Both the position numbers and the translations under genes were made by a program. A stretch of 64,000 nucleotides of DNA from Streptomyces sp. R28. Lineage in GTDB: Bacteria > Actinomycetota > Actinomycetes > Streptomycetales > Streptomycetaceae. This document shows, in pieces, positions 33,612 through 42,062 of the stretch (position 1 is its first letter; every line of letters begins with the position of its first letter). The stretch covers positions 9,041,001-9,105,000 of the forward strand of contig NZ_CP163439.1 in the NCBI RefSeq assembly GCF_041052385.1, in the 5' to 3' direction. The notes below the pieces were generated by a model. The model saw only the letters and a program-made list of their open reading frames with translations. It searched no databases and was not told the DNA's origin.

Positions 33612-33710
33612 GTGAGCCCCTTCCCGCAATTCACCACGGTCGGCTCATCGTAGGTGGCGTACGCCATGTTGGCCGATCCCTGTCTTGCCCCTACCATCCG
33701 GGATGACAAG

Positions 33711-33815
33711 GACGACGGTACGACGGAAGCCCGGTGCAAGTCCGGCACGGTCGCGCCACTGTGTGCCGCCCCTCCCGCGGGAGGTGGTGGTGAGTCAGAC
33801 CCGCATGCCGTCGTC
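33711..33815 (+). promoter_or_regulatory. cobalamin riboswitch
   Basis: GACGACGG (33711-33718) pairs with CCGTCGTC (33808-33815) as the closing helix. Inside are GGAAGCCCGGTGCAAGTCCG, GCACGGTCGCGCCACTGT (the B12-box type core) and GAGTCAGACCC, the standard conserved blocks of the adenosylcobalamin-binding leader. It ends about 48 bases before cbtB and probably represses cbtB-cbtA when cobalamin is plentiful. Confidence 0.92.
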
Positions 33816-33863
33816 GCGTGCTCCACACGACACGGGACGCGTTGTTCCCGAGGAGGTCTCGCC

Positions 33864-34085
33864 ATGGCGCAGTCCACTGCCGCCCCTGCCCCCACCACCA
33901 AGGTCGCCGTCGAACCACTGCCGCTCAAGTCGATCGCCCCGTGGGCGGTGTTCTTCGGCGTCCTGATGCTCGTCCTGCTGTACTTCGTGGGCGCCGAACA
34001 GGGCGCCACCTCCGTCCTCTCCGGTGAGGGCGTGCACGAGTGGGTGCACGACGCCCGCCACCTGCTCGGCTTCCCCTGCCACTGA
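33864..34085 (+). CDS. cbtB: CbtB-type cobalt transporter small subunit
   Basis: A 73-residue membrane protein with one hydrophobic span at about residues 26-43 (APWAVFFGVLMLVLLYFVG). It ends HEWVHDARHLLGFPCH, the histidine-rich tail thought to bind cobalt. CbtB works with CbtA in cobalt uptake for cobalamin synthesis. The riboswitch is directly upstream, and AGGAGG precedes the ATG. cbtA starts 16 bases after its stop. Confidence 0.93.
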   Translation: MAQSTAAPAPTTKVAVEPLPLKSIAPWAVFFGVLMLVLLYFVGAEQGATSVLSGEGVHEWVHDARHLLGFPCH

Positions 34086-34101
34086 GACGGACGGAACACC
34101 T

Positions 34102-34845
34102 GTGAATTCCGCCGTCGTGCGCACCCTGCTGGTGCGCGGCATGCTCGCCGGCCTCGGCGCCGCGGTCCCGGCTCTGGTCTTCGCCTACCTGGTGGGCGAA
34201 GGGCCGGTGGACGCGGCGATCACCTTCGAGTCGGCCAACTCCCACGAGCACGGTGAGGAGTTGGTCAGCCGGACGATGCAGTCCACCGCCGGGCTGGCCA
34301 CTGGGGTCCTGGTCTTCGGGGTGGCGGTCGGCGGGATCGCCGCCCTGGCCTTCTGCTTCGCGCTGGGGCGTATCGGCCGGTTCTCGGCTCGGGCCACCGC
34401 CGCCCTGACCGCACTGGCCGCGTTTGTCCTCGTGTACCTGGTGCCGATGCTCAAGTACCCGGCGAACCCGCCCGCGGTCGGCAACCCGGACACGATCGGC
34501 CAGCGCACCGCGATGTTCTTCCTGATGATCGTGCTCACCGTGCTGCTGGGCATCGCGGCCATTCTGACCGGCCGCCGCCTGGCACCCCGGTGGGGCAACT
34601 GGAACGCCTCCATCGCCGCCGGCCTGGCGTTCGCGGCGGCCGTCACGGTCGCCATGGTGTTCCTGCCGTCCGGGGACAACACCCCGAGCGGCTTCCCCGC
34701 CAACGAACTGTGGGAGTTCCGGCTCGCCTCGATCGGCGTGCAGGTCGTGCTGTGGGTGGGCTTCGGCCTGCTCTTCGGGTACTTGGCCGAACGCGTCCTC
34801 GAACCGAGGGCCCCGAGGAACCAAGCACCGGCACCGGTCGCCTGA
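34102..34845 (+). CDS. cbtA: CbtA-type cobalt transporter subunit
   Basis: A 247-residue membrane protein with five to six hydrophobic segments. The N-terminus (TLLVRGMLAGLGAAVPALVF) and the EGPVDAAITFE block followed by HEHGEELVSR are family marks. LKYPANPPAVGNPDTIGQRT in the middle is the most conserved part of CbtA. It forms the predicted channel with CbtB. The start is the GTG at 34102. A perfect 15-bp hairpin follows the stop. Confidence 0.92.
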   Translation: MNSAVVRTLLVRGMLAGLGAAVPALVFAYLVGEGPVDAAITFESANSHEHGEELVSRTMQSTAGLATGVLVFGVAVGGIAALAFCFALGRIGRFSARATAALTALAAFVLVYLVPMLKYPANPPAVGNPDTIGQRTAMFFLMIVLTVLLGIAAILTGRRLAPRWGNWNASIAAGLAFAAAVTVAMVFLPSGDNTPSGFPANELWEFRLASIGVQVVLWVGFGLLFGYLAERVLEPRAPRNQAPAPVA

Positions 34846-34861
34846 CCCACCGAAAGCAGCA

Positions 34862-34897
34862 CCAGGACCCGTCGGGGGCGCGCCCGACGGGTCCTGG
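34862..34897 (+). terminator. terminator hairpin after cbtA
   Basis: CCAGGACCCGTCGGG (34862-34876) pairs perfectly with CCCGACGGGTCCTGG (34883-34897) around a six-base loop. There is no clear T-run, as is common in high-GC actinobacteria. Confidence 0.75.
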
Positions 34898-34960
34898 CGT
34901 TCGACCCGGTGTTTCCGGAGCGGTGGCCGAGCGCTGTGGACCAGCCGCTAGGATCACGGC

Positions 34961-35371
34961 ATGGTTACGGCTCGGTCGCCCTGGCGCATCGTCAGGACCC
35001 GCTTCGGCGCGGGTCCGCTGCTGCGCGTGCTGACCTTGTCCCTGTGCCTGTTCGGCGTCCTCGTGACGCATGGTGTGCATGGGGAGAGCGGCAACGACGT
35101 TCCCCCCGCAGCCGTCGAGACCGTGCCGCTGTCCGCCGCGGAAGCCGACGATCACCGTGGCGGTCACGAGCCGTCACAGCCTGGCGAGCACTGCGTGTCC
35201 GGGCAGCCTCAGCAGGGTCCCGTCCTGGTGTTGCCCTGCTTCGCGGCGTCGGTTCGCGAATCGACCCGTGCCGATGACGCCTCGGCCCTGCGCATGACTG
35301 CTGCCGGTCGGCCCATCGACCGGGCATCACCGCTGGCTCTGAGAGCGGCCTTGATGGTGCAGCAGATCTAG
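34961..35371 (+). CDS. small membrane-anchored protein of unknown function (first of a pair)
   Basis: A 136-residue protein. A basic start is followed by a hydrophobic span (LLRVLTLSLCLFGVLVTHGV, about residues 20-39). A His/Cys-containing outer part follows (DDHRGGHEPSQPGEHC, later VLVLPCF), and the end is ALRAALMVQQI. The layout resembles short streptomycete proteins I recall as DUF6153, but I am not sure. The next gene encodes a protein of the same general design. The ATG at 34961 has no strong ribosome site. Confidence 0.55.
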   Translation: MVTARSPWRIVRTRFGAGPLLRVLTLSLCLFGVLVTHGVHGESGNDVPPAAVETVPLSAAEADDHRGGHEPSQPGEHCVSGQPQQGPVLVLPCFAASVRESTRADDASALRMTAAGRPIDRASPLALRAALMVQQI

Positions 35372-35547
35372 GAGCAGGAGTCCGCCAACTGGCCGCCGGT
35401 TTTCACCGGTTCGGCTGGTGCCGCGTGACGAGCGTCGTGTCCCGTGCTCATGATGGGCCGTCACGTTCGTCGAATGCCGTCCTGCCCCACCCATGTCTGC
35501 GCCGCACTCCGTCCTTGACGGAGCGGCGGCAGCAGCGCGGAGGACCT

Positions 35548-35979
35548 GTGCCGACACTTTCCCGTATGCCCGCGCACGCCCCATGGGCACCGTGCGACTC
35601 GCCCTTGTGGCGCCGACTCGTCTCGGCGGTCCGGGGTGCGCTCGTGATGGCGCTCGTGCTGTGCGCCGTCCTGCACGGCTTGTCCGAGGAGACCGACGCG
35701 TCGGGGCGCGTGACCGCCGCCGCTTCGGTGATGGCGGCGGGCGGGGACACGCATGGCCCCCACGTCCCGCACGGGGCTGAGGACTGTGCCGCGGACGTGA
35801 TCATCCGTACCGCGTCCGCGTCGTCCGAGGACCTTCCCCTCGGCGCGCTGGTCCTCGTCGTGCTCGTCGCCCTGTCCGTGGCGGTGGGAAGACCCCTCCT
35901 GCGGCCTGAATTCCGCAGACGTCGCAGCGCACGCACCGGCCGCGTGACGCTCGTCCGTACATCGCGGTGGCGGATCTAG
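35548..35979 (+). CDS. small membrane protein of unknown function (second of a pair)
   Basis: A 143-residue protein from the GTG at 35548, which follows GGAGGA; a longer reading to 35425 has an implausible start. Two hydrophobic spans are visible: about residues 29-46 (RGALVMALVLCAVLHGL) and about 93-112 (LGALVLVVLVALSVAVG). A short loop with histidines and one cysteine lies between them (GGDTHGPHVPHGAEDC), and the end is very basic. It resembles its neighbour in the hydrophobic-L-H-G then H-rich-C order. The pair precedes the cysteine-synthase-like enzyme. Confidence 0.5.
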   Translation: MPTLSRMPAHAPWAPCDSPLWRRLVSAVRGALVMALVLCAVLHGLSEETDASGRVTAAASVMAAGGDTHGPHVPHGAEDCAADVIIRTASASSEDLPLGALVLVVLVALSVAVGRPLLRPEFRRRRSARTGRVTLVRTSRWRI

Positions 35980-36120
35980 GCCACTCGCTCGCAGCCGACC
36001 CACATCACCGGCTGCCGCGCGCCCATGGCAGGTACACGGACCCTTGGTCCGCCCCTGTCGCCATGGGGCGCGAGATGAACCCGCATCGTGCATTCATCGA
36101 GCGAGAGTGAACACACAGAT

Positions 36121-37281
36121 ATGCAGTCATCGACCACGGCCGCGACCAATTCGGGCCGGTCCGCCCGGTCCGCCCGGTCCGCCCTGTCCGGGCTGGTGGG
36201 CAACACCCCACTGCTGCGGGTGTCCGAGCCACTGACCCCGGACGGGCGCGGGTTCTGGGCGAAGCTCGAGGGGTTCAACCCCGGCGGCATCAAGGACCGC
36301 CCCGGCCTGCACATGGTGGAGCGTGCCCGGGCCCGCGGCGACCTGCGGCCCGGCGGGCGGATCATCGAGTCCACCAGCGGAACCCTGGGCCTCGGACTGG
36401 CCCTGGCCGGCATGGTGTACGGCCATCCGGTCACCCTGGTCACCGATCCGGGGCTGGAGTTGTCCATGACCCGGCTGCTGACCGCGTACGGCGCCCAGGT
36501 CAACGTCGTCGCCGAGCCGCACCCCACCGGCGGCTGGCAGCAGGCCCGCCGCGAACGCGTCCGGCGGCTGCTGGAGCAGGACCCCGGTTCCTGGTGCCCG
36601 GACCAGTACAACAACCCGGACAACGTCGCCGCCTACACCCCGCTGGCTCTCGAACTGGCCTCGGAGATGGGCCACATCGACGTGCTGGTGTGCAGTGTCG
36701 GCACCGGCGGCCACTCCGCGGGCGTCTCCCGGGTCCTGCGTCAGCTCTACCCGGAGCTGACCGTCGTCGGCGTGGACACGACCGGTTCGACGATCTTCGG
36801 CCAGCCCGCCCGGCCCCGTCTGATGCGCGGACTGGGCTCCAGCATCTACCCCCGCAACGTCGCCTACGAGAACTTCTCCGAGGTGCACTGGGTGGCCCCG
36901 GCCGAGGCGGTGTGGACATGCCGCCAACTGGCCGCCTCCCACTACGCCACCGGCGGATGGAGTGTCGGCGCGGTCGCGCTGGTGGCCGGCTGGCTGGCCC
37001 GGACGATGCCCGCGGACGCGCGGATCGCCGCGATCTTCCCCGATGGCCCGCAGCGTTACTTGGGCACGGTGTACGACGACGACTACTGCGCCGCCCACGG
37101 CTTGCTGGGCTCCCCACCGGCGTCGGAACCGGAGCTGATCGGTCGCCTGGACGAGAAGGAGGTCATCCGCTGGAGCCGGTGCACCGCGGTGGTCGATCCC
37201 CTGTCCTTGCAGGGCACGGGACGGGACGTTGTCGAGGACGCGACGGGCGTCGAGCCCGACTCCGCGGAGGAGGGCCGGTGA
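36121..37281 (+). CDS. PLP-dependent cysteine synthase-like enzyme
   Basis: A 386-residue fold-type II PLP enzyme. ALSGLVGNTPLLRV opens the family domain, GFNPGGIKDRP carries the Schiff-base lysine at about residue 58, and ESTSGTLGLGLALAGMVYG is the substrate-binding loop. SVGTGGHSAGVSRVL binds the PLP phosphate. A long C-terminal extension follows the barrel. It differs from housekeeping CysK and is closer to SbnA/CysM-like enzymes that join O-phosphoserine or cysteine precursors to other amino acids. The stop overlaps the start of the MFS gene, so product and export are probably linked. The ATG at 36121 is taken; a GTG at 36088 is possible. Confidence 0.83.
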   Translation: MQSSTTAATNSGRSARSARSALSGLVGNTPLLRVSEPLTPDGRGFWAKLEGFNPGGIKDRPGLHMVERARARGDLRPGGRIIESTSGTLGLGLALAGMVYGHPVTLVTDPGLELSMTRLLTAYGAQVNVVAEPHPTGGWQQARRERVRRLLEQDPGSWCPDQYNNPDNVAAYTPLALELASEMGHIDVLVCSVGTGGHSAGVSRVLRQLYPELTVVGVDTTGSTIFGQPARPRLMRGLGSSIYPRNVAYENFSEVHWVAPAEAVWTCRQLAASHYATGGWSVGAVALVAGWLARTMPADARIAAIFPDGPQRYLGTVYDDDYCAAHGLLGSPPASEPELIGRLDEKEVIRWSRCTAVVDPLSLQGTGRDVVEDATGVEPDSAEEGR

Positions 37282-38579
37282 AGGGGCTCCTCACCCAGGT
37301 TCGGTCGTACGAACGCAGCGTCCAGCTGTTGATGGTGAACCAGTTCACCATCAACCTCGGCTTCTACATGCTGATGCCGTACCTGGCCGCCCACCTGTCC
37401 GGCACCCTCGGGCTGGCCGGCTGGGTCGTGGGGCTCGTCCTCGGCGTACGCAACTTCAGCCAGCAGGGCATGTTCCTCGTCGGCGGGACGCTCGCCGACC
37501 GGCTCGGGTACAAGCCGATGATCGTGGCCGGGTGCGTGCTGCGCACCGTCGGGTTCGCGACGCTGGGGATGGTGGACTCGCTCGCCGCGCTGATCGCCGC
37601 GTCGGCGGCCACGGGCCTGGCCGGCGCGCTGTTCAACCCCGCGGTACGGGCCTATGTGGCGGCGGACGCGGGGGAGCGCAGGGTCGAGGCGTTCGCGCTG
37701 TTCAACGTCTTCTACCAGGCGGGCATCCTGCTGGGTCCGCTGGTGGGCATGGTGCTGACCGGGGTGGACTTCCGCGTCACCTGCCTCGTGGCGGCCGGGA
37801 TCTTCGCGCTGCTGAGTGTGGTACAGATCCGCGCGCTGCCCGCCCGGCGGGCCGAGGACGCCAAGCGGCAGGAGAGCGACGGCAGCCAGAGCATGTTCGC
37901 GCAGTGGCGCGGCATCCTCGCCAACCGGCCGTTCCTGCTCTTCTCCCTCGCCATGATCGGGTCGTACGTCCTGTCCTTCCAGGTCTATCTGGCGCTGCCG
38001 CTTGAGGTGCGCCGGCTCGGCGGGGACGGGGAGTTCGGCACGGCGGCGGTGGCGGTGCTCTTCGCGGTCTCCGGGCTGGGCACGATCCTCGGTCAGACGC
38101 GGGTGACGGCGTGGTGCAAGGCGCGGTACGAGCCCGGGCAGGCGCTGGTGCGTGGGCTGGCGGCGATGGGGCTGGCCTTCGTTCCCCTGCTGCTGGCCAC
38201 GGCCCTGCCCGTCCCGGCGTCCGGCATCGGACTGTGGCTGCTCGCGGCGGTACCACCGACGCTCGCCGCACTGCTGCTGGCGGTGGGCACGATGATCGCC
38301 TACCCGTTCGAGATGGACACCATCGTCCGCCTCTGCGGTGACCGCCTCGTCGCCACGCACTACGGGCTGTACAACACGATCTGCGGCATCGGCATCACCG
38401 CCGGGAACCTGGGCACGGGCGCCGCGCTCGACGCCGCCCGCGCGGCCGGGATGCCCGCGCTGCCGTGGATCACGCTGATCGCACTGGGCCTGGCGTGCGC
38501 GGCGGCCCTGTACGGCCTGCACCGCACCGGCCGTCTGGCGGCGCCGCACGCTGGTGAGCCGCTGCCCGCGACCGTCTGA
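37278..38579 (+). CDS. MFS transporter coupled to the PLP enzyme
   Basis: A 433-residue protein with 12 likely membrane spans. ADRLGYKPMIVAG after the second span is the MFS signature loop, and FNPAVRAYVA and GPLVGMVLTG fall in spans four and five. The proton-driven efflux group is likely. It starts at the GTG at 37278, overlapping the PLP-enzyme stop by four bases. That suggests it exports the enzyme's product or protects against a related compound. It is followed by a tandem-repeat tract and a perfect hairpin. Confidence 0.85.
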   Translation: MKGLLTQVRSYERSVQLLMVNQFTINLGFYMLMPYLAAHLSGTLGLAGWVVGLVLGVRNFSQQGMFLVGGTLADRLGYKPMIVAGCVLRTVGFATLGMVDSLAALIAASAATGLAGALFNPAVRAYVAADAGERRVEAFALFNVFYQAGILLGPLVGMVLTGVDFRVTCLVAAGIFALLSVVQIRALPARRAEDAKRQESDGSQSMFAQWRGILANRPFLLFSLAMIGSYVLSFQVYLALPLEVRRLGGDGEFGTAAVAVLFAVSGLGTILGQTRVTAWCKARYEPGQALVRGLAAMGLAFVPLLLATALPVPASGIGLWLLAAVPPTLAALLLAVGTMIAYPFEMDTIVRLCGDRLVATHYGLYNTICGIGITAGNLGTGAALDAARAAGMPALPWITLIALGLACAAALYGLHRTGRLAAPHAGEPLPATV

Positions 38580-38580
38580 C

Positions 38581-38679
38581 CCACCGGCCCACCGGCCCAC
38601 CGGCCCACCGGCCCACCGGCCCACCGGCCCACCGGCCCACCGGCCCACCGGCCCACCGGCCCACCGGCCCACCGGCCCA
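38581..38679. repeat. 11 tandem copies of a 9-bp unit
   Basis: CCACCGGCC is repeated 11 times without a mismatch, beginning two bases after the MFS stop. It is not a CRISPR array, since there are no spacers. Perfect copies suggest recent slippage expansion, so copy number may vary between strains. Confidence 0.9.
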
Positions 38680-38710
38680 GGGGCGGGGCACCGCGCGGTG
38701 CCCCGCCCCT
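38679..38710 (+). terminator. perfect palindrome after the MFS gene
   Basis: AGGGGCGGGGCACC (38679-38692) pairs with GGTGCCCCGCCCCT (38697-38710), with GCGC between them. It lies directly after the 9-bp repeats and probably ends the PLP-enzyme/MFS transcript. Confidence 0.7.
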
Positions 38711-39083
38711 CGGGACCATCGCGCTGCCCCGGTTGTCGCAGGTCGGCAGCGTGTACGGCGCGTTCCTGCCGGGCTTGGTGATCGCCTCGCTCGGCATCGG
38801 CGCGGTCTTCGTCACCGCCACGACGACCGCCCTGGCCATGGTGGAGCACCGGGAGGCGGGGCTCGCCTCCGGCGTCGTCAACACCTTCCACGAGGTGGGC
38901 GGCTCGATCGGCGTCGCCGTGGTCTCGACCGTCGCGGCCTCCGGCTTCGAGCGAGGCTCGCCGGGCGGCTTCGGGGACGCGTTCACCGTGTGGTCCGTGG
39001 CCGCGGCCGCCGGCGCCGTCGTGGCGCTGGGGCTGGTGCCGCGAGGCAAACCACAGTCGACCGGCGGTCCGCACGTGCACTGA
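38711..39083 (+). pseudogene. C-terminal fragment of a DHA2-type MFS transporter
   Basis: The reading frame that ends GGPHVH at 39083 contains GAFLPGLVIASLGIGAVFVT, the conserved HREAGLASGVVNTFHEVGG block and IGVAVVSTVAASGF. These are spans 11-14 of an EmrB/QacA-type 14-span transporter. There is no start or ribosome site, and the upstream sequence is the repeat tract and hairpin, so it is a truncated remnant. It is not a continuation of the 12-span transporter just upstream. Confidence 0.75.
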
Positions 39084-39091
39084 CCACGGGG

Positions 39092-39134
39092 GGCCGGGAG
39101 CCGCCACCGCTCAACCGCGGGACGGCTCCCGGCC
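39092..39134. terminator. bidirectional terminator hairpin
   Basis: GGCCGGGAGCCG (39092-39103) pairs with CGGCTCCCGGCC (39123-39134). It lies between the MFS fragment and the stop of the convergent TPP-enzyme gene at 39146. Confidence 0.7.
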
Positions 39135-39145
39135 GTTCGACGTGA

Positions 39146-40945
39146 TCAGTGGTGTTTCCTGTCCCGCCCCGGCAAGAACTCCTGCACCTTCGCCTTGAAC
39201 CCCTGCCTGACCATCGACCCCCGGTCCTCGTCCCCCTTCAGGATCGACGCCGCCGTCGCCTCCATCTGCTCCCACGTGGCATGCGGCGGGATCGGCGGTA
39301 CGGCGGGGTCGGTGAGGAACTCGATCACCGCGGGGCCGTCCGCCTCCAGGCCCGCGCGCCAGCCCGCCTCGACGTCCTCGGGCTTCTCCACGCGGATGCC
39401 GGTCAGACCGAGGGAGCGGGCGAAGGCGGCGTACTGGACGTCGGGGAGCTCCTGCGAGGGCAGGAAGGACGGGGCGCCCTCCATGGCGCGCATCTCCCAG
39501 GTGACCTGGTTGAGGTCGTGGTTGTTCCAGATGCCGACGACCAGGCGCGGGTCCTCCCACAGGTCCTTGTACTTCGCCGCCGTGATCAGCTCCGCCAGGC
39601 CGTTCATCTGCATCGCCCCGTCGCCGACCAGCGCGATCGCCGGGCGGTCCGGGTGGGCGAACTTGGCGCCGATCGCGTACGGCACCCCGCAGCCCATCGT
39701 CGCCAGCGTGCCGGACAGCGACGAGCGCATGCCGGGCCGCAGCGTCAGGTGGCGGGCGTACCAGTTGGCCGCCGAGCCCGAGTCGGAGCTGATGATGGCG
39801 TTGCCGGGGAGCAGCGGGTCCAGGGCGCGGGCGACGTACTCCGGGTTGATCGGGTCGGCCGACAGGTTCGCCCGCCGCTCCATGACGTCGCGCCAGGTCG
39901 TCACGTTGTCGCACACCGTGTCGTACCACTCGCGGCCACGGCCGTCCTCGATCAGCGGGATCAGGCGCTCCAGCGTCGCCTTCGCGTCGCCGACGAGGTT
40001 CACCTCGTACGGATACCGCATCCCGACCATGTGCGGATCGATGTCGATCTGCACGCCCCGCGCCGTGCCGAAGTCGGGCAGGAACTGCGTGTACGGGAAG
40101 GAGGACCCGATGGTCAGCAGGGTGTCGCAGTCCCGCATCAGCTCGTACGAGGGGCGGGTGCCCAGCAGGCCTATCGAGCCGGTGACGTACGGCAGTTCGT
40201 CGCTCAGGGCGTCCTTGCCGAGCAGCGCCTTGGCCACGCCGGCGCCCAGCAGTTCGGCGATCTGCTCCACCTCGGCCCGCGCGCCGGACGCGCCCTGGCC
40301 GATCAGGATCGCCACCTTGTCACCGGTGTTGAGGATTTCGGCCGCCCTGCGGATCGAATCGTCCGAGGGGATCGCCGTCCAACTACTGCGGTCCAGGCTG
40401 GAGGGCACCATCTTGAACTCGTGCGTCGGCGGCGAGTAGTCGAGCTCCTGGACGTCGCCGGGGATGATGACCGCCGTGGGGGCGCGGCGCGCGTACGCGG
40501 TGCGGATCGCCCGGTCCAGGACGTTCGGCAGCTGCTCGGGGACCGTCACCGTCTCCACGAAGTCCGAGGCGACGTCCTTGAACAGCGTGTGCAGGTCCAC
40601 CTCCTGCTGATACGAGCCGCCCATCGCGGTGCGGTGCGTCTGGCCGACGATCGCCAGGACGGGGACGTGGTCGAGCTTGGCGTCGTACAGGCCGTTCAGG
40701 AGGTGGATCGCGCCGGGGCCGGACGTCGCCGCGCACACTCCGACACGGCCGCTGAACTTCGCGTAACCGACCGCCTGGAACGCGGACATCTCCTCGTGCC
40801 GGGACTGGATGAAACGGGGCTGGTTCTCGGCCCGGCCCCAGGCGGCGAGCAGGCCGTTGATGCCGTCGCCGGGATAGCCGAAGACGTGCTCCACACCCCA
40901 CTCGCGCAGGCGCTGCAGGACGTGGTCGGCGACCTTGGTGCTCAT
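39146..40945 (-). CDS. thiamine pyrophosphate-dependent oxidase/synthase (pyruvate oxidase-like)
   Basis: A 599-residue member of the acetolactate synthase/pyruvate oxidase family. VADHVLQRLREWGVEHVFGY and PGDGINGLLAAW open the first domain, QSRHEEMSAFQAVGYAK contains the TPP-activating glutamate, and ATSGPGAIHLLNGLYDAK follows. The middle domain holds NTGDKVAILIGQGASGA. The TPP-binding GDGAMQMNGLAELITAA lies near residue 445. The closest known type is PoxB-like pyruvate dehydrogenase/oxidase, which gives acetate and CO2, but the acceptor is not certain. The ATG at 40945 has an AGGAGG site. A longer upstream reading has no family similarity. A candidate stress promoter is upstream. Confidence 0.87.
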   Translation of the reverse strand: MSTKVADHVLQRLREWGVEHVFGYPGDGINGLLAAWGRAENQPRFIQSRHEEMSAFQAVGYAKFSGRVGVCAATSGPGAIHLLNGLYDAKLDHVPVLAIVGQTHRTAMGGSYQQEVDLHTLFKDVASDFVETVTVPEQLPNVLDRAIRTAYARRAPTAVIIPGDVQELDYSPPTHEFKMVPSSLDRSSWTAIPSDDSIRRAAEILNTGDKVAILIGQGASGARAEVEQIAELLGAGVAKALLGKDALSDELPYVTGSIGLLGTRPSYELMRDCDTLLTIGSSFPYTQFLPDFGTARGVQIDIDPHMVGMRYPYEVNLVGDAKATLERLIPLIEDGRGREWYDTVCDNVTTWRDVMERRANLSADPINPEYVARALDPLLPGNAIISSDSGSAANWYARHLTLRPGMRSSLSGTLATMGCGVPYAIGAKFAHPDRPAIALVGDGAMQMNGLAELITAAKYKDLWEDPRLVVGIWNNHDLNQVTWEMRAMEGAPSFLPSQELPDVQYAAFARSLGLTGIRVEKPEDVEAGWRAGLEADGPAVIEFLTDPAVPPIPPHATWEQMEATAASILKGDEDRGSMVRQGFKAKVQEFLPGRDRKHH

Positions 40946-40990
40946 GCGGGACCTCCTGGGCTCCGATGGAGTGCGCGGCACCGCTCCGAG

Positions 40991-41014
40991 TGACCCTGCG
41001 GGCCGGTGGAAAAC
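40991..41014 (-). promoter_or_regulatory. weak candidate SigB/SigF-type promoter for the TPP enzyme
   Basis: On the minus strand GTTT (complement of 41011-41014), 14 bases, GGGTCA (complement of 40991-40996). The last two -10 bases differ from GGGTAC. It lies 45 bases before the ATG at 40945. Confidence 0.3.
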
Positions 41015-41190
41015 CTGTGCGGGTGTTTGCGGGCCGAGGGCGGGGGCAGGCGAAGAAACAGTGCTTCGGACAGGAGGCACGTCCGTGGGAGCGGGGATCC
41101 CCGCCACGGGTGTGCCCCGCTCCGGTGCGCGCCCGCACTCCCATGGTGACCGTCCAAGCCAGAGCACAACCAAGGGAGTTGCGACGCACG

Positions 41191-41982
41191 ATGCCCACTT
41201 CAGTGAGCGCGAAGCACCACCCGCACGACGACGCCCCCGACACCGCGGAGGACTTCCGCACCCTCGCCGCGCTGCCCGAGGGCCAGCAGCGCGACACCCT
41301 CCGCGACAAGATCGTCGAAGCGTGGCTGCCCATGGCCGACCGGCTCGCCGGGCGGTTCCGCAGCCGCGGCGAGAGCTTCGACGACCTGCGTCAGGTCGCC
41401 GCCCTCGGGCTGGTCAAGGCCGTCGACCGGTACGACCCCGAGCGCGGCAACGCCTTCGAGAGCTACGCCGTGCCGACCATCACCGGCGAGATCAAGCGGC
41501 ACTTCCGCGACCACATGTGGACGCTGCATGTGCCGCGCCGGGTGCAGGACCTGCGTAATCGTGTGAGGTTCGCCGTTCAGGATCTGCAGACCTTCTCGGG
41601 CCGCCGGCCCACCGTCGGTGAGATCGCCGAGCACGCGGACATGACCGAGGCCGATGTCCGGGTCGGCCTGGAGGCGCTGGAGAGTTTCACCGCGCTGTCC
41701 CTGGACGCGGAGTTGCCCGGCAGCGAGGACGGGTACTCGCTGAGCGACGCGCTGGGGTCCGCGGATCCGGCGCTGGACACGATCGTGGACCGTGAGGCCG
41801 TCAAGCCTCGACTGGCGGCGCTGCCCGAGCGCGAGCGGGCCATTTTGTACATGCGCTTCTTCGGGGACATGACCCAGAGCCGGATCGCCGAGCAGCTGGG
41901 CATCTCGCAGATGCACGTGTCCCGGCTCATCAGCCGGTGCTGCAGCCGCGTGCGCGAACAGGTGCTCAACGACGTGGCGTAG
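41191..41982 (+). CDS. RNA polymerase sigma factor, SigB/SigF/SigG family
   Basis: A 263-residue group 3 sigma factor. Region 2 is seen as FDDLRQVAALGLVKAVDRYD and FESYAVPTITGEIKRHFRDH, region 3 begins VPRRVQDLRNRVRFAV with RRPTVGEIAEHADM, and region 4 is LPERERAILYMRFFGDMTQS followed by RIAEQLGISQMHVSRLISRC. This is the family that recognises GGGTA-type -10 boxes, several of which lie in this window. No anti-sigma or anti-anti-sigma gene is adjacent. The ATG at 41191 gives the usual short N-terminus; an in-frame ATG at 41143 would add 16 residues. A strong hairpin follows. Confidence 0.88.
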   Translation: MPTSVSAKHHPHDDAPDTAEDFRTLAALPEGQQRDTLRDKIVEAWLPMADRLAGRFRSRGESFDDLRQVAALGLVKAVDRYDPERGNAFESYAVPTITGEIKRHFRDHMWTLHVPRRVQDLRNRVRFAVQDLQTFSGRRPTVGEIAEHADMTEADVRVGLEALESFTALSLDAELPGSEDGYSLSDALGSADPALDTIVDREAVKPRLAALPERERAILYMRFFGDMTQSRIAEQLGISQMHVSRLISRCCSRVREQVLNDVA

Positions 41983-42001
41983 GCCTGGCGTAGAGCACCA
42001 T

Positions 42002-42046
42002 CGGGGCGTGGGGCCGGCTGCGGATCGCGGTCGGCCCCACGCCCCG
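42002..42046. terminator. bidirectional terminator after the sigma factor
   Basis: CGGGGCGTGGGGCCG (42002-42016) pairs perfectly with CGGCCCCACGCCCCG (42032-42046) around a 15-base loop. It lies between the sigma-factor stop and the stop of the convergent PAS-GAF gene. Confidence 0.78.
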
Positions 42047-42062
42047 TTCAGCGCGTTCCTGT

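Noticed and set aside
38581..38679. CRISPR-like repeat array
   Set aside because: The units are 9 bases, directly adjacent and without spacers; no cas genes are near.
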